The position numbers and the translations under genes are program-made. Under the pieces are notes generated by a model. It saw only the letters and a list, made by a program, of their open reading frames with translations. It made no database searches and was not told the DNA's origin. 53,495 nucleotides of DNA, taken from positions 1-53,495 of the forward strand of contig CAUJHG010000040.1 of the NCBI GenBank assembly GCA_963204785.1. The letters are read 5' to 3'. Shown here in pieces: positions 1-10,493 of the stretch (the stretch's first letter is position 1; each line of letters opens with the position of its first letter). This DNA comes from Pseudomonadota bacterium. GTDB lineage: Bacteria; Pseudomonadota; Gammaproteobacteria; Burkholderiales; Burkholderiaceae_E.

Positions 1-175
1 CCAAAGGGCGCGCATCGTAGAAGTAGACGCGATGTAGCCGACAGCCGTCGAGAACGGGGTGCTTCGCAATCCAGTCAATCAACTCACCCACGCGCTTGGC
101 GTCAAGCGGCGCAGATGAGGATCCAACTTTCTGGCGGACGAACCCGCCGTCCATCAGGATGGCAAAGGGAACCAT
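1..175 (-). CDS. NYN-domain protein, N-terminal part (runs off the left edge)
   Basis: The leftward frame starts with ATG at 175 and is open to the window edge, giving 58 residues. It begins MVPFAILMDGGFVRQK and continues to a VYFYDARPL segment. The hydrophobic strand ending in MDGGF, followed later by an RVYFYD strand, is the start of a NYN (PIN-like, DUF88/LabA-type) nuclease domain, whose first conserved acidic residue is the Asp of that strand. Such proteins are thought to act on RNA, but the substrate cannot be told here. No strong ribosome binding site precedes the ATG. The rest of the gene lies outside the window. Confidence 0.72.
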   Translation of the reverse strand, partial: MVPFAILMDGGFVRQKVGSSSAPLDAKRVGELIDWIAKHPVLDGCRLHRVYFYDARPL

Positions 176-484
176 CGATGAGGAGGCGTCAGGCAGGCGG
201 GGAACAGGTTCCCTCTTGGATAGTAGCCCGCCGTCGGCCGTTCTTCTATAAGAGGTGCAGGAAGCCTATCACGGTTTACGTCGGTTCCGCGCGAGGCGGA
301 TCCAAGACGGTACGGATCTGGGAAACGTGAACCCGGCGCCCTGCGATGGCCCAGTGGCCGGTGGATCCGATGACTGCATGTGCGAGCCTGCGGAATCCAG
401 GCTGCAACCGTTTCCTGGCGCCTGGCCCGGATGTTGGGCCAAAGACTTCGAGCGGCTGAAGGCCGTGCCAACCCTAGTGTTCTC
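176..484. other. Intergenic stretch with no supported gene
   Basis: Between the NYN gene start and tRNA-Ser I see no reading frame resembling a protein family; frames crossing this stretch run through the tRNA and look like chance products of GC-rich DNA. No convincing terminator or repeat was seen. It probably carries the promoter of the NYN gene. Confidence 0.4.
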
Positions 485-575
485 TGGCGGAGGGAGGGGG
501 ATTCGAACCCCCGAAGGGCTGTTAACCCTTACACGCTTTCCAGGCGTGCGACTTAAACCACTCATCCATCCCTCC
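485..575 (-). tRNA. tRNA-Ser (anticodon GGA)
   Basis: Read leftward, the sequence begins GGAGGGA and ends TCCCTCC-G-CCA, so the 7-bp acceptor stem is perfect and the CCA tail is encoded. The anticodon loop is CTGGAAA between paired CACGC and GCGTG arms, giving anticodon GGA, which reads UCC and UCU serine codons. The T arm holds GGTTCGAATCC. A long variable arm (GTTAACAGCCC region) gives 91 nt in total, as expected for a class II serine tRNA. Confidence 0.97.
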
Positions 576-585
576 GAGGGGCGCG

Positions 586-591
586 ATTATA
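586..591 (-). promoter_or_regulatory. Probable -10 element of tRNA-Ser
   Basis: Leftward TATAAT lies 10 bp before the mature 5' end of tRNA-Ser, just after the symporter stop codon. A clear -35 hexamer was not seen, so only the -10 is supported. Confidence 0.55.
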
Positions 592-602
592 GCCGAAAGC
601 AC

Positions 603-2672
603 TCAGGCTGCCCGAAGCTTCGGATAGCGGACCCGTTCCGCGAGTTCCTGCATCTCTTCCGACGGTGCCGGCGTGAGCAGGCTCACGACGAAGATCACGA
701 TGAAGCCCAGCGGCACGCCGAAGACTCCGGCCGAGACGGGCTGGATGTCCCACCACAGGTTGGTCACCGGCGCCTCGCGCGGGATGCCGGTGAACACTTC
801 GCGCAGCCAGGGGTGGGTGCTGGCCATGTAGTAGAAGGTGACCCCGACGCCGGCGAGCATCCCGAGCGTGGCGGCGATGCCGGTGGTGCGCTTCCAGAAG
901 ATGCCCATCACCAGCGCGGGGAAGAAGCCGGCGGCGGCGATCGAGAAGGCGGCCGACACCATCAGCAGGATGTCCGCGGGCTTCTGCGCGGCCACCAGCG
1001 CGGCGAGCAGCGCGACGATCAGCAGCAGCATCTTGGAGAGCATGACGCGCCGGCCGGTGGGCGCGGTCGGGTCGATCATCTTGTAGTAGAGGTCGTGCGA
1101 GAGCGCGTTGGCGATGGTCAGCAGCAGCCCGTCGGCGGTCGACAGCGCTGCGGCCAGGCCGCCCGCGGCCACCAGTCCCGAGATCACGTAGGGAAGCCCT
1201 GCGATCTCGGGGGTGGCGAGCACGACGATGTCGCCGCCGATGGTGATCTCGGCGAGCTGCACGATGCCGTCCTGGTTGACGTCGTTGATCGCCATCAGGC
1301 TCGGGTCCACCCTGGCCCAGGACTGCACCCATCGGGGCAGATCGGCGAAGGCCGAGCCGACCACGTCGCTGTAGACGACGAACTTGACCAGCACCGCGAG
1401 CGCGGGCGCGGTGAAGTACAGCAGGAAGATGAAGAACAGCGACCAGGTCACCGAGTTGCGCGCGGCGCGCACCGAGGGCGTCGTGTAGTAGCGCATCAGG
1501 ATGTGCGGCAGCGCGGCGGTGCCCACCATCAGGCAGAACACCAGGGCCAGGAAGTTCCTGCGCGAGATCTCGCGCGCCTTCTCGTCCTTGCCGGCGAAGG
1601 CCTCGCCGTGGCGTATCGGCGGATTGGCGCGCGCCGCCAGGCCCTTTTCCCGCGTCCAGGCGAGCCTGGCCTGCTCCTCGGTGCGCGGGTAGCGCGCAAG
1701 CGCCGCCGTGGCCTCCTTCAGGCCCTCGAGGTCGTTGGTGGCGCGGGCCTCGGCCACGGCGTGCTCCAGCGCGGCCCTGCCGGCGCGGAAGGCGACCGCC
1801 GAGTCCTTCAGCCTGGCGTCGGCCTCGGCGGCGCGGCGCCTGAAGATCTCGCGGACCTCGCGTTCCCTCGGGTCGTCGAGCAGCTTCTCCTCGAGCTGGG
1901 TGACCTTCTCGAGCTGCTTGCCATAGACGAGCTGCGGGAGCGGCACGCCGGTCTGCTTGACCGACAGCCAGACCACGGGGATCAGGTAGGCAATGATGAG
2001 GATGATGTACTGGGCCACCTGGGTCCAGGTCACGGCCCGCATCCCGCCCAGGAAGGAGCAGACGAGGATTCCGGCGAGCCCGAGGAACACGCCCACGGTG
2101 AAGTCGACTCCGGTCAGGCGGGTGGTGATGATGCCCATGCCGTAGATCTGCGCGAGCACGTAGGTGAACGAGCACAGGATCGCCACCATGATGCCCACCA
2201 GGCGCGGCAGGTGTCCGCCGTAGCGCGCGCCGAGGAAATCCGGGATCGTGAACTGCCCGAAGCTGCGCATGTACGGCGCCAGCAGCAGCGCCACCAGGAC
2301 GTAGCCGCCGGTCCAGCCCATCACGAAGGCCAGCCCGTTGAAACCGCTCAGGTAGAGGGTTCCGGCCATTCCGATGAACGAGGCGGCCGACATCCAGTCG
2401 GCTCCGGTGGCCATGCCGTTGAACACCGCGGGTACGCGGCGCCCGGCCACGTAGTACTCCACGGCATTGCTGGTTCGGCTCATGATGCCGATGCCGGCGT
2501 AGAGCAGGATGGTCGCGAGCAGGAACACGTAGCCCATGGTCGAGCGCGGCATCCCCAGTTGCTCGAGGATCGCCAGGGCGACGACGAAAGCGGCGAAGCC
2601 GCCGGTGTAGAAGACGTAGACCCAGCGCAGTTGCGCGTTGAATTCGCGCTGCGAGAAGCGGCCCTGGCTCAC
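603..2672 (-). CDS. Sodium:solute symporter, VC_2705-like large subunit
   Basis: This 689-residue member of the SSS family (ActP/PutP relatives) has many hydrophobic helices and the family segment ADWMSAASFIGMAG at about residue 91. It is longer than typical SSS proteins because of a charged, probably coiled-coil insert at about 250-372. A second hydrophilic stretch contains an EF-hand-like loop at 464-475 (DVNQDGIVQLAE). The start is GTG at 2672, overlapping the stop of the DUF4212 gene in a GTGA junction, so the two are translationally coupled; that pairing is what marks the VC_2705 subfamily. Location beside acs suggests uptake of acetate or another short monocarboxylate, but the substrate is inferred. 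Confidence 0.9.
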   Translation of the reverse strand: MSQGRFSQREFNAQLRWVYVFYTGGFAAFVVALAILEQLGMPRSTMGYVFLLATILLYAGIGIMSRTSNAVEYYVAGRRVPAVFNGMATGADWMSAASFIGMAGTLYLSGFNGLAFVMGWTGGYVLVALLLAPYMRSFGQFTIPDFLGARYGGHLPRLVGIMVAILCSFTYVLAQIYGMGIITTRLTGVDFTVGVFLGLAGILVCSFLGGMRAVTWTQVAQYIILIIAYLIPVVWLSVKQTGVPLPQLVYGKQLEKVTQLEEKLLDDPREREVREIFRRRAAEADARLKDSAVAFRAGRAALEHAVAEARATNDLEGLKEATAALARYPRTEEQARLAWTREKGLAARANPPIRHGEAFAGKDEKAREISRRNFLALVFCLMVGTAALPHILMRYYTTPSVRAARNSVTWSLFFIFLLYFTAPALAVLVKFVVYSDVVGSAFADLPRWVQSWARVDPSLMAINDVNQDGIVQLAEITIGGDIVVLATPEIAGLPYVISGLVAAGGLAAALSTADGLLLTIANALSHDLYYKMIDPTAPTGRRVMLSKMLLLIVALLAALVAAQKPADILLMVSAAFSIAAAGFFPALVMGIFWKRTTGIAATLGMLAGVGVTFYYMASTHPWLREVFTGIPREAPVTNLWWDIQPVSAGVFGVPLGFIVIFVVSLLTPAPSEEMQELAERVRYPKLRAA

Positions 2673-2932
2673 TGCTCGTCTCCTTCGTCCACGCCGAACT
2701 CGTGGTCGAGCCTGTCCATGTGGCGCGCGTAGTACCAGATGATCAGCAGGTAGACGATGAGCGCGCCCTGCGCGGCCATGTAGAAGGAGAAGGGCCAGCC
2801 GAAGAAGTTGAAGCTGAGCTCGCGCGCGAAGTAGGTGAGCACGAAGCTCACCACGAACCAGATCGCGAGCAGCACCGCGGTCACCCTCAGGTTCCTGCGC
2901 CAGTACTCCCGGTGCTCCTGCGATACCTGCAT
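2669..2932 (-). CDS. DUF4212 small subunit of the sodium:solute symporter
   Basis: An 87-residue protein with two hydrophobic helices (around VTAVLLAIWFVVSFVLTYF and FYMAAQGALIVYLLIIWYY) and a short acidic tail, the normal size and layout of DUF4212 proteins. These are encoded directly upstream of VC_2705-type symporters and are thought to be an accessory membrane subunit. I chose ATG at 2932 because GGAG lies 6 bp before it and the protein then starts MQVSQEHREYW, as the family does. An ATG at 2956 is possible but lacks as good a site. The stop overlaps the GTG start of the symporter. Confidence 0.9.
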   Translation of the reverse strand: MQVSQEHREYWRRNLRVTAVLLAIWFVVSFVLTYFARELSFNFFGWPFSFYMAAQGALIVYLLIIWYYARHMDRLDHEFGVDEGDEQ

Positions 2933-3008
2933 CCTGTTCTCCGGTGGTGCGGACATTCGTTCCGGTGCTGGCGCCCCGCCCTGCCCTGTGCGTCGATCGC
3001 CGGCGTGC

Positions 3009-3599
3009 TCAGGTCGTGCGCCGCGGGCGGGGCTCGATTCCCGTCTCGCGCTGCAGTCGCCGCGCCACGCCGGGTTCGAAGCCGGCCAGCCGGCCGATCG
3101 CATCGGCGGCCTCGTCACGCCGCCCGAGCCGGTGCAGCGCGTGCGCCAGCTGATACCAGCCGTAGGGGCTCATCGGCTGCAACTCGGCATTGCGCCGGAA
3201 CGCGACCGCGCCCTCCTCCAGCTTGCCCAGTTGCATGAGCGAGAGCCCTTGGCCGTACAGCGCGCGGTCGTGCCGCGGGTCGAGCGCGAGCGCGCGGGCA
3301 AAGGCTTCGAGCGCCTGCTCGTGCGCGCCGCTCTCCTGATGCAGGTAGCCGAGGTTGAACCAGGCGTCGGTGCGGGTCGGGTCGGCGGCGAGCGCGCACC
3401 CGTAGAGCGCGATGGCCTCGTCGTGCGCACCGCTCGTGGCGCGCAGATGGGCAAGCGCCTCGATCGGCGATGGATCGTGCGGGCGCAGCGCGCGCAGTCG
3501 CGTCCAGCATCGCCAGGCGAAGCCGCGCTGACCGAAGACCTGCGCCCAGGTCGCGAATTGTCGCCAGCACCAGCCCTCGAGCGCACGCGTGGCGCTCAT
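3009..3599 (-). CDS. Tetratricopeptide-repeat protein
   Basis: A 196-residue soluble protein made largely of TPR units. Repeats such as DAWFNLGYLHQESGAHEQAL and the following ALYGQGLSLMQLGKLEEGA unit are clear, with a third at SPYGWYQLAHALHRLGRRDEA. TPR proteins act as binding scaffolds, and no catalytic motif is seen. The ATG at 3599 is preceded by GGGAG at 9 bp and lies 5 bp after the stop of the small membrane protein upstream, so the two are probably cotranscribed. Placement between acs and the symporter genes suggests a shared transcript, but a functional link to acetate use is only inference. Confidence 0.8.
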   Translation of the reverse strand: MSATRALEGWCWRQFATWAQVFGQRGFAWRCWTRLRALRPHDPSPIEALAHLRATSGAHDEAIALYGCALAADPTRTDAWFNLGYLHQESGAHEQALEAFARALALDPRHDRALYGQGLSLMQLGKLEEGAVAFRRNAELQPMSPYGWYQLAHALHRLGRRDEAADAIGRLAGFEPGVARRLQRETGIEPRPRRTT

Positions 3600-3604
3600 G
3601 CTGG

Positions 3605-3889
3605 TCAGCTCCCAGCCTGCAGGATCAGCGAGCGCCGCACGAAGATCAGCGCCAGCCACAGCCAGAACAGCAGCAGGAAGGCGACCAGCGGCAGGTGCCG
3701 GTCGGCCAGCTTCGCCGGGCTGACCAGGCGCGCGGCGCGCGTGAGCGGCGAAGTGAGGAAGCGGAAGAAGCGATAGACCGGATTGGTCTCGTGCCGGCCC
3801 AGGCTCGCCACGAACGTGAGCCCCCGGCCGATCAGCAGCAGGCCAGCGAACTTCACCAGTTCGTGCAGCAGGGCGAGCAGCAACTGCAT
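3605..3889 (-). CDS. Small membrane protein of unknown function
   Basis: A 94-residue protein with two likely membrane helices, one near residues 8-28 and one near 68-87 (LPLVAFLLLFWLWLALIFV), separated by a basic loop containing FRFLTSPLTRAARLV. The start at 3889 has GAAGGAG 11 bp upstream; a longer frame beginning at 3946 adds only an arginine-rich leader typical of readthrough of GC-rich DNA. I do not recognise the family. It sits between acs and the TPR gene in the same direction, so it is likely part of that transcript. Confidence 0.68.
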   Translation of the reverse strand: MQLLLALLHELVKFAGLLLIGRGLTFVASLGRHETNPVYRFFRFLTSPLTRAARLVSPAKLADRHLPLVAFLLLFWLWLALIFVRRSLILQAGS

Positions 3890-3952
3890 CCGGTTCGGGG
3901 CTCCTTCGGGCGGCCGGCGCCGGAACTCCCGGCGCCGGCGACGCACGGTCGC

Positions 3953-5935
<1,983 letters not shown>

Positions 5936-6296
5936 TTCCGGGTGTCTCCTTCCTTCTGCTTGCCTGGTTGTGCGTCTGCGACGCAGCCGTCTCCGATCAC
6001 GCGCAAGCTAAGCAGCGGGGCTTACAGTCTGCTTACGGCGACCATCGCCGCTGCCTGCACGACAGCGACCACGATGCCCTCGGACCGGCAGGCTTCCGGG
6101 GACACCGCACGGGCCTCATGGAGGCTCCGGTGCTGCGACGCAATTCCGATAAAATCCGATCGAATCTTACGGCGAACCGCCGAGGCGCGGTGAGAACGAC
6201 CTCGTCTGCCGGTCCGGCAACGGTGGACAGGGCACGCACACCGGGCCGCAGCGATCCGGGCACGCCGACCGAATCCCACCCAACGGACCTCACTCC
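5936..6296. other. Divergent intergenic region, acs / fumarase
   Basis: About 360 bp between two divergent genes. It holds the acs ribosome binding site close to 5945 and must carry both promoters. Frames that cross it resemble no protein family. An AT-richer patch around 6140-6170 (CGATAAAATCC) is the most promoter-like part, but I could not assign paired -35 and -10 boxes. Confidence 0.4.
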
Positions 6297-7823
6297 ATGA
6301 CCGTCATCAAGCAGGACGACCTCGTCGAATCGGTTGCCGCAGCGCTGCAGTTCATCAGTTACTACCACCCGGCCGACTACATCCGGCACCTCGCGCGCGC
6401 CTACGAGAGCGAGCAGAGCCCCGCCGCAAAGGACGCGATCGCGCAGATCCTCACCAACTCGCGGATGTGCGCCGAGGGCCATCGGCCGATCTGCCAGGAC
6501 ACCGGGATCGTCAACGTCTTCCTGAAGATCGGCATGGGGGTGCGCTTCGAGGGCTTCGGCGAGCGTTCGATCGCCGACGCGGTCAACGAGGGCGTGCGCC
6601 GCGGCTACCTGAACCCCGGGAACCTGCTGCGCGCCTCGGTGGTGGCCGATCCGCACTTCGAGCGCAAGAACACGCGCGACAACACGCCTGCGGTGATCCA
6701 CATGGAACTGGTGCCGGGCGACACCGTCGAGGTCACCGTAGCCGCCAAGGGCGGCGGTTCGGAGAACAAGTCCAAGTTCGTGATGCTCAACCCGTCGGAT
6801 TCCCTGGTCGACTGGGTGATGAAGACCGTGCCCACCATGGGCGCGGGCTGGTGCCCGCCGGGAATGCTGGGCATCGGCATCGGCGGCACGGCCGAGAAGG
6901 CGATGCTGATGGCCAAGGAGTCGCTGATGGCGCCGCTGGACATGCACGAGCTGCTGGCCCGCGGACCGCAGGACAAGCTCGAAGAGCTGCGCATCGAGCT
7001 CTACGAGAAGGTCAACGCGCTGGGGATCGGGGCGCAGGGTCTGGGCGGCCTGACCACCGTGCTCGACGTCAAGATCGAGATGTACCCGACGCACGCGGCC
7101 TCCAAGCCGGTGGCGATGATCCCGAACTGCGCGGCCACGCGGCACGCGCACTTCACGCTCGATGGCTCCGGCCCTGCCTTCTGCGTGCCGCCCAGCCTCG
7201 ACGACTGGCCGAAGGTCGACTGGGTGCCCGACACCCGCACTTCCACCCGCGTGAACCTCGACACGCTCACCCCCGAGGAAGTGGCCTCGTGGAAACCGGG
7301 GCAGCGGCTGCTGCTCAACGGCAGGATGCTCACCGGGCGCGACGCCGCGCACAAGCGCATCCAGGACATGCTCGCGCGCGGCGAGAAGCTGCCGGTCGAC
7401 TTCACCAATCGCGTCATCTACTACGTGGGCCCAGTGGACCCGGTGCGCGACGAGGTGGTCGGGCCGGCAGGGCCGACCACCGCCACGCGGATGGACAAGT
7501 TCACCGAGACGATGCTTGCGCAGACCGGGCTGATCGCGATGATCGGCAAGGCCGAGCGCGGCCCGATCGGGATCGAGGCCATCCGTCGCCACAAGGCCGC
7601 CTACCTGATGGCGGTGGGCGGGGCTGCCTATCTGGTGTCCAAGGCGATCAAGCACGCGAAGGTGGTCGGCTTCGAGGACCTCGGCATGGAGGCGATCTAC
7701 GAGTTCGACGTGCGCGACATGCCGGTGACCGTCGCGGTCGACTCCAGCGGCAGCTCGGTGCACGAGACCGGTCCGGCCGAGTGGCGCAGGCGCATCGGGA
7801 AGATTCCCGTGGCCGCCACCTGA
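6297..7823 (+). CDS. Fumarate hydratase, class I (iron-sulfur, oxygen-sensitive type)
   Basis: A 508-residue single-chain class I fumarase interconverting fumarate and malate in the citric acid cycle. Both halves are present: the alpha part with GHRPICQDTGIVNVFLKIG near residues 58-77 and the middle AGWCPPGMLGIGIGGTAEKA, and the beta part with YYVGPVDPVRDEVVGPAGPTT and MIGKAERG. Cysteines in PICQD, IPNCAATRH and elsewhere fit ligation of a 4Fe-4S cluster. Length matches FumA/FumB-like enzymes. It may be cotranscribed with the FAD oxidoreductase 70 bp downstream. Confidence 0.96.
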   Translation: MTVIKQDDLVESVAAALQFISYYHPADYIRHLARAYESEQSPAAKDAIAQILTNSRMCAEGHRPICQDTGIVNVFLKIGMGVRFEGFGERSIADAVNEGVRRGYLNPGNLLRASVVADPHFERKNTRDNTPAVIHMELVPGDTVEVTVAAKGGGSENKSKFVMLNPSDSLVDWVMKTVPTMGAGWCPPGMLGIGIGGTAEKAMLMAKESLMAPLDMHELLARGPQDKLEELRIELYEKVNALGIGAQGLGGLTTVLDVKIEMYPTHAASKPVAMIPNCAATRHAHFTLDGSGPAFCVPPSLDDWPKVDWVPDTRTSTRVNLDTLTPEEVASWKPGQRLLLNGRMLTGRDAAHKRIQDMLARGEKLPVDFTNRVIYYVGPVDPVRDEVVGPAGPTTATRMDKFTETMLAQTGLIAMIGKAERGPIGIEAIRRHKAAYLMAVGGAAYLVSKAIKHAKVVGFEDLGMEAIYEFDVRDMPVTVAVDSSGSSVHETGPAEWRRRIGKIPVAAT

Positions 7824-7893
7824 GCCCGTTGCGGATGAGCATGCGGCCCGGGCTGCGCCTGCGGCAGGCTGCTGCGCCCGCGAGCCTGCAGCC

Positions 7894-9084
7894 ATGAGCC
7901 TTCAAGGGGCCGATTTCTCCGGCGAACTCACCGAGGTCGACTGGCTGGTCGTCGGCGGCGGGATCGCCGGCGCCTCGATCGGCCATTTCCTCGCGCCGCA
8001 CGGGCGACTTGCGCTGCTCGAGCGCGAATCGCAGCCCGGCTACCACTCCACCGGCCGCTCGGCTGCGCTCTGGTGGGCCGGCTACGGTACTGCGCAGGTG
8101 CGCGCCCTGACTGCGGCCACCCGCCCCTTCCTGGTTTCGCCACCGACCGGCTTCGCCGACACTGCGCTGGTGACGCCGCGCGAGGTGATGATCGTCGCTG
8201 CCGCGGCCCGCCTCGACGCGCTGCAGGCGATGCACGACGAGATCCGCGACACCGCGCCGGCAATGCGCTGGATCGACGGCGCCCGGGCGTGCGCCCGCGT
8301 GCCGGTGCTGCGCCCGCAGGCGGCGGCAGCCGCCCTTCTCGAGCCCGAGGCCTTCGACATCGACGTGCACGCGCTGCACCAGGGCTTCCTGCGCTCGCTG
8401 CGGCGCCAGGGGGCCAGCGTGGTCACCAACGCCGAAGTGCTCGGCATCGAGCGCGACCGCGGCGGCTGGCTGGTGCGCACACCGCGAGGACGCTGGCGCG
8501 CCGGGGTGCTGGTGAACGCGGCCGGCGCCTGGTGTGACGAGATCGCCCGATTGGCGGGCGTGCCCCCTCTGGGGCTGTCGCCCCGGCGCCGCTCCGCCTT
8601 CACCTTCGCCGCGCCCGCGGGGCTGGACACGCGCGAGTGGCCGATGCTGCTCGACGTCGACGAGACCTTCTACATCAGGCCCGACGCCGGGGCGCTGCTG
8701 GGCTCGCCGGCCAACGCCAACCCCGTGCCCCCGCACGACGTGCAGCCGGAGGAACTGGACATCGCGATCGCGATCGATCGCATCCAGACGGCGACCACGC
8801 TCACGATCCGCCGGCCGATCCGCACCTGGGCCGGTCTGCGTTCCTTCGTCGCCGATGGCGACCTGGTCGGCGGCTTCGCGCCGCAGACGCCCGGCTTCTT
8901 CTGGGTCGCGGCACAGGGCGGCTACGGAATCCAGACCAGCGCGGCGATGGGCGAAGCCTGCGCGGCACTGGTGCGCGGGCTGCCCCTGCCTGGACACATC
9001 GCCGACACTGGTCTCGACGCCACCGCGCTCGGGCCGCAGCGCCCGGACCTGCAGCCGCCTGTCGACGCCTCCTCGGCCGGCTAG
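7894..9084 (+). CDS. FAD-dependent oxidoreductase, D-amino-acid oxidase (DAO) family
   Basis: A 396-residue flavoprotein. The N-terminal dinucleotide-binding motif is WLVVGGGIAGASIG followed by an acidic strand end (LLERES), and the C-terminal FAD contact is GGYGIQTSAAMGE. The middle segment LVNAAGAWCDEIARLAG is typical of DAO-family enzymes such as glycine/D-amino acid dehydrogenases. The amine substrate cannot be assigned from sequence. It follows fumarase on the same strand and its stop is only 2 bp from the stop of the convergent MFS gene, so no separate terminator fits between them. Confidence 0.88.
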   Translation: MSLQGADFSGELTEVDWLVVGGGIAGASIGHFLAPHGRLALLERESQPGYHSTGRSAALWWAGYGTAQVRALTAATRPFLVSPPTGFADTALVTPREVMIVAAAARLDALQAMHDEIRDTAPAMRWIDGARACARVPVLRPQAAAAALLEPEAFDIDVHALHQGFLRSLRRQGASVVTNAEVLGIERDRGGWLVRTPRGRWRAGVLVNAAGAWCDEIARLAGVPPLGLSPRRRSAFTFAAPAGLDTREWPMLLDVDETFYIRPDAGALLGSPANANPVPPHDVQPEELDIAIAIDRIQTATTLTIRRPIRTWAGLRSFVADGDLVGGFAPQTPGFFWVAAQGGYGIQTSAAMGEACAALVRGLPLPGHIADTGLDATALGPQRPDLQPPVDASSAG

Positions 9085-9086
9085 GC

Positions 9087-10373
9087 TCAGCGCGCGGCCG
9101 CCATGCCGCGCTCCAGGTCGATTTTGCGCAACAGCGCAAGCGCGACGAGGAAGAACAGCCCGGTGATCGCAATCGCCAGCCGGTGATTGCCGCCGGTGAG
9201 CCAGGTGACCATCCCGTAGCTCACCGGCCCGATGATCGCCGCGAGCCGCACCGCGAAGGTCCACAGGCCGTAGAACTCGGCGAGCCGGTCCGCAGGCGCC
9301 ATCGCCCCCACCATCGCCCGACCGCAGGACTGGCTCGAGCCCATCGCCAGGCCGGCCAGCGTCGCCGCCGCCCAGAAGGATTCCACCGAACGCCCGGTCG
9401 AGGCGATCGCGACCATCGCCACCCAGGCCCAGAGCGTCCAGGCGAGCCCGCGCTTGTGCCCGATCCGATCCTCGGCGTGGCCGAACAGGAAGGCGCCGAC
9501 GGCCGACGCGATGTTGACCAGGAAGACCAGCGTCATCGTCTGCGCCTGCGTGAAGCCCATCGCCTGCTCCGCATAGACTGCCGCGAGCGCGATCACCACC
9601 GCGATTCCCGCCTGATAGCTGCAGCCGCAGGCCAGCAGCATGCGGAAGTCGCGAAACCGCGCCGACTCCCGCCAGGTACGCGCAAGCCGCTGCCGCGTAC
9701 CACCCTCGAGCACATGGGCGGGCTGACCCGGTGGCGAACGCTCCTTCAGCAGCAGGAAGCTCGGCGTGGCAGCCAGTGCGAAGACCGCAGCCGTGATCAG
9801 CATCGTCCACGGCACGAACTCGCTTGCCGGTCGACCCGCGGCCTGCGCCGACAGGACGACCAGCAGACAGAGTCCGAGCGTCAGCATCCCGCCGAAGTAG
9901 CCGAAGCTCCATCCCCAGCCCGAGACCCGGCCCAGCGCCTCCCGACGTGCGAGTTCCGGCAGGAAGGCCGCGATCAGCCCCTCGCCGAGGCTGAAGAAGT
10001 AGTTCGAGACGATCACTGCGATCACCGCGAGCACGACGGTTCCCGGTTGCGCGAAGGCGAGCGCGAGCGTGCCGCCGAGGCAGCCCAGGGTCGCGAGCAG
10101 CAGCAGCCGCTTCTTCGCGCGATGCGCGTCCGCCCAGGCGCCGATTGCCGGTGCGCTGAGCATCACCAGCAGGCTCGAGGCCGCGAGCGCCAAGGTCCAG
10201 GCCAGCGTCGCCCAGTTCGCGTTGCCGGCGACTGCGCCGACGAAGTAGGCGTTGAACACCGCGGTCAGCACCACCGTGGTGTAGCCCGAGTTGGCGAAGT
10301 CGTACATCGCCCATGCGAAGACCTCGCGGGGCGCGACGCCGGGATTCAGCACGGAACGGACGGACTCGCGCAT
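9087..10373 (-). CDS. MFS transporter, UMF1/Atg22-like family
   Basis: A 428-residue membrane protein with about 12 hydrophobic helices. The N-terminal signature EVFAWAMYDFANSGYTTVV is characteristic of the UMF1 (Atg22-like) branch of the major facilitator superfamily. I start at ATG 10373 because the protein then begins close to this conserved helix; the frame could extend to a TTG at 10433, but that adds only a proline-rich leader. Bacterial UMF1 substrates are poorly known; amino-acid or drug export are guesses. Confidence 0.85.
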   Translation of the reverse strand: MRESVRSVLNPGVAPREVFAWAMYDFANSGYTTVVLTAVFNAYFVGAVAGNANWATLAWTLALAASSLLVMLSAPAIGAWADAHRAKKRLLLLATLGCLGGTLALAFAQPGTVVLAVIAVIVSNYFFSLGEGLIAAFLPELARREALGRVSGWGWSFGYFGGMLTLGLCLLVVLSAQAAGRPASEFVPWTMLITAAVFALAATPSFLLLKERSPPGQPAHVLEGGTRQRLARTWRESARFRDFRMLLACGCSYQAGIAVVIALAAVYAEQAMGFTQAQTMTLVFLVNIASAVGAFLFGHAEDRIGHKRGLAWTLWAWVAMVAIASTGRSVESFWAAATLAGLAMGSSQSCGRAMVGAMAPADRLAEFYGLWTFAVRLAAIIGPVSYGMVTWLTGGNHRLAIAITGLFFLVALALLRKIDLERGMAAAR

Positions 10374-10493
10374 CGCAGGATCGTAGCAGCCGACCGGGGG
10401 ACCCGGGCTTGCGAACGGCAGTGGTGCAGGCAAGGATGGATTCGATCGCCACTGCGCCTGCCCACCCCGCCCAGGGATAGCTGCAACTGCGCG

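Noticed and set aside
255..2732. An 825-residue rightward frame opposite the symporter
   Set aside because: It is antisense to a clear SSS symporter, is rich in His, Arg, Gly and Glu as expected of the shadow of a GC-rich gene, and runs through tRNA-Ser.
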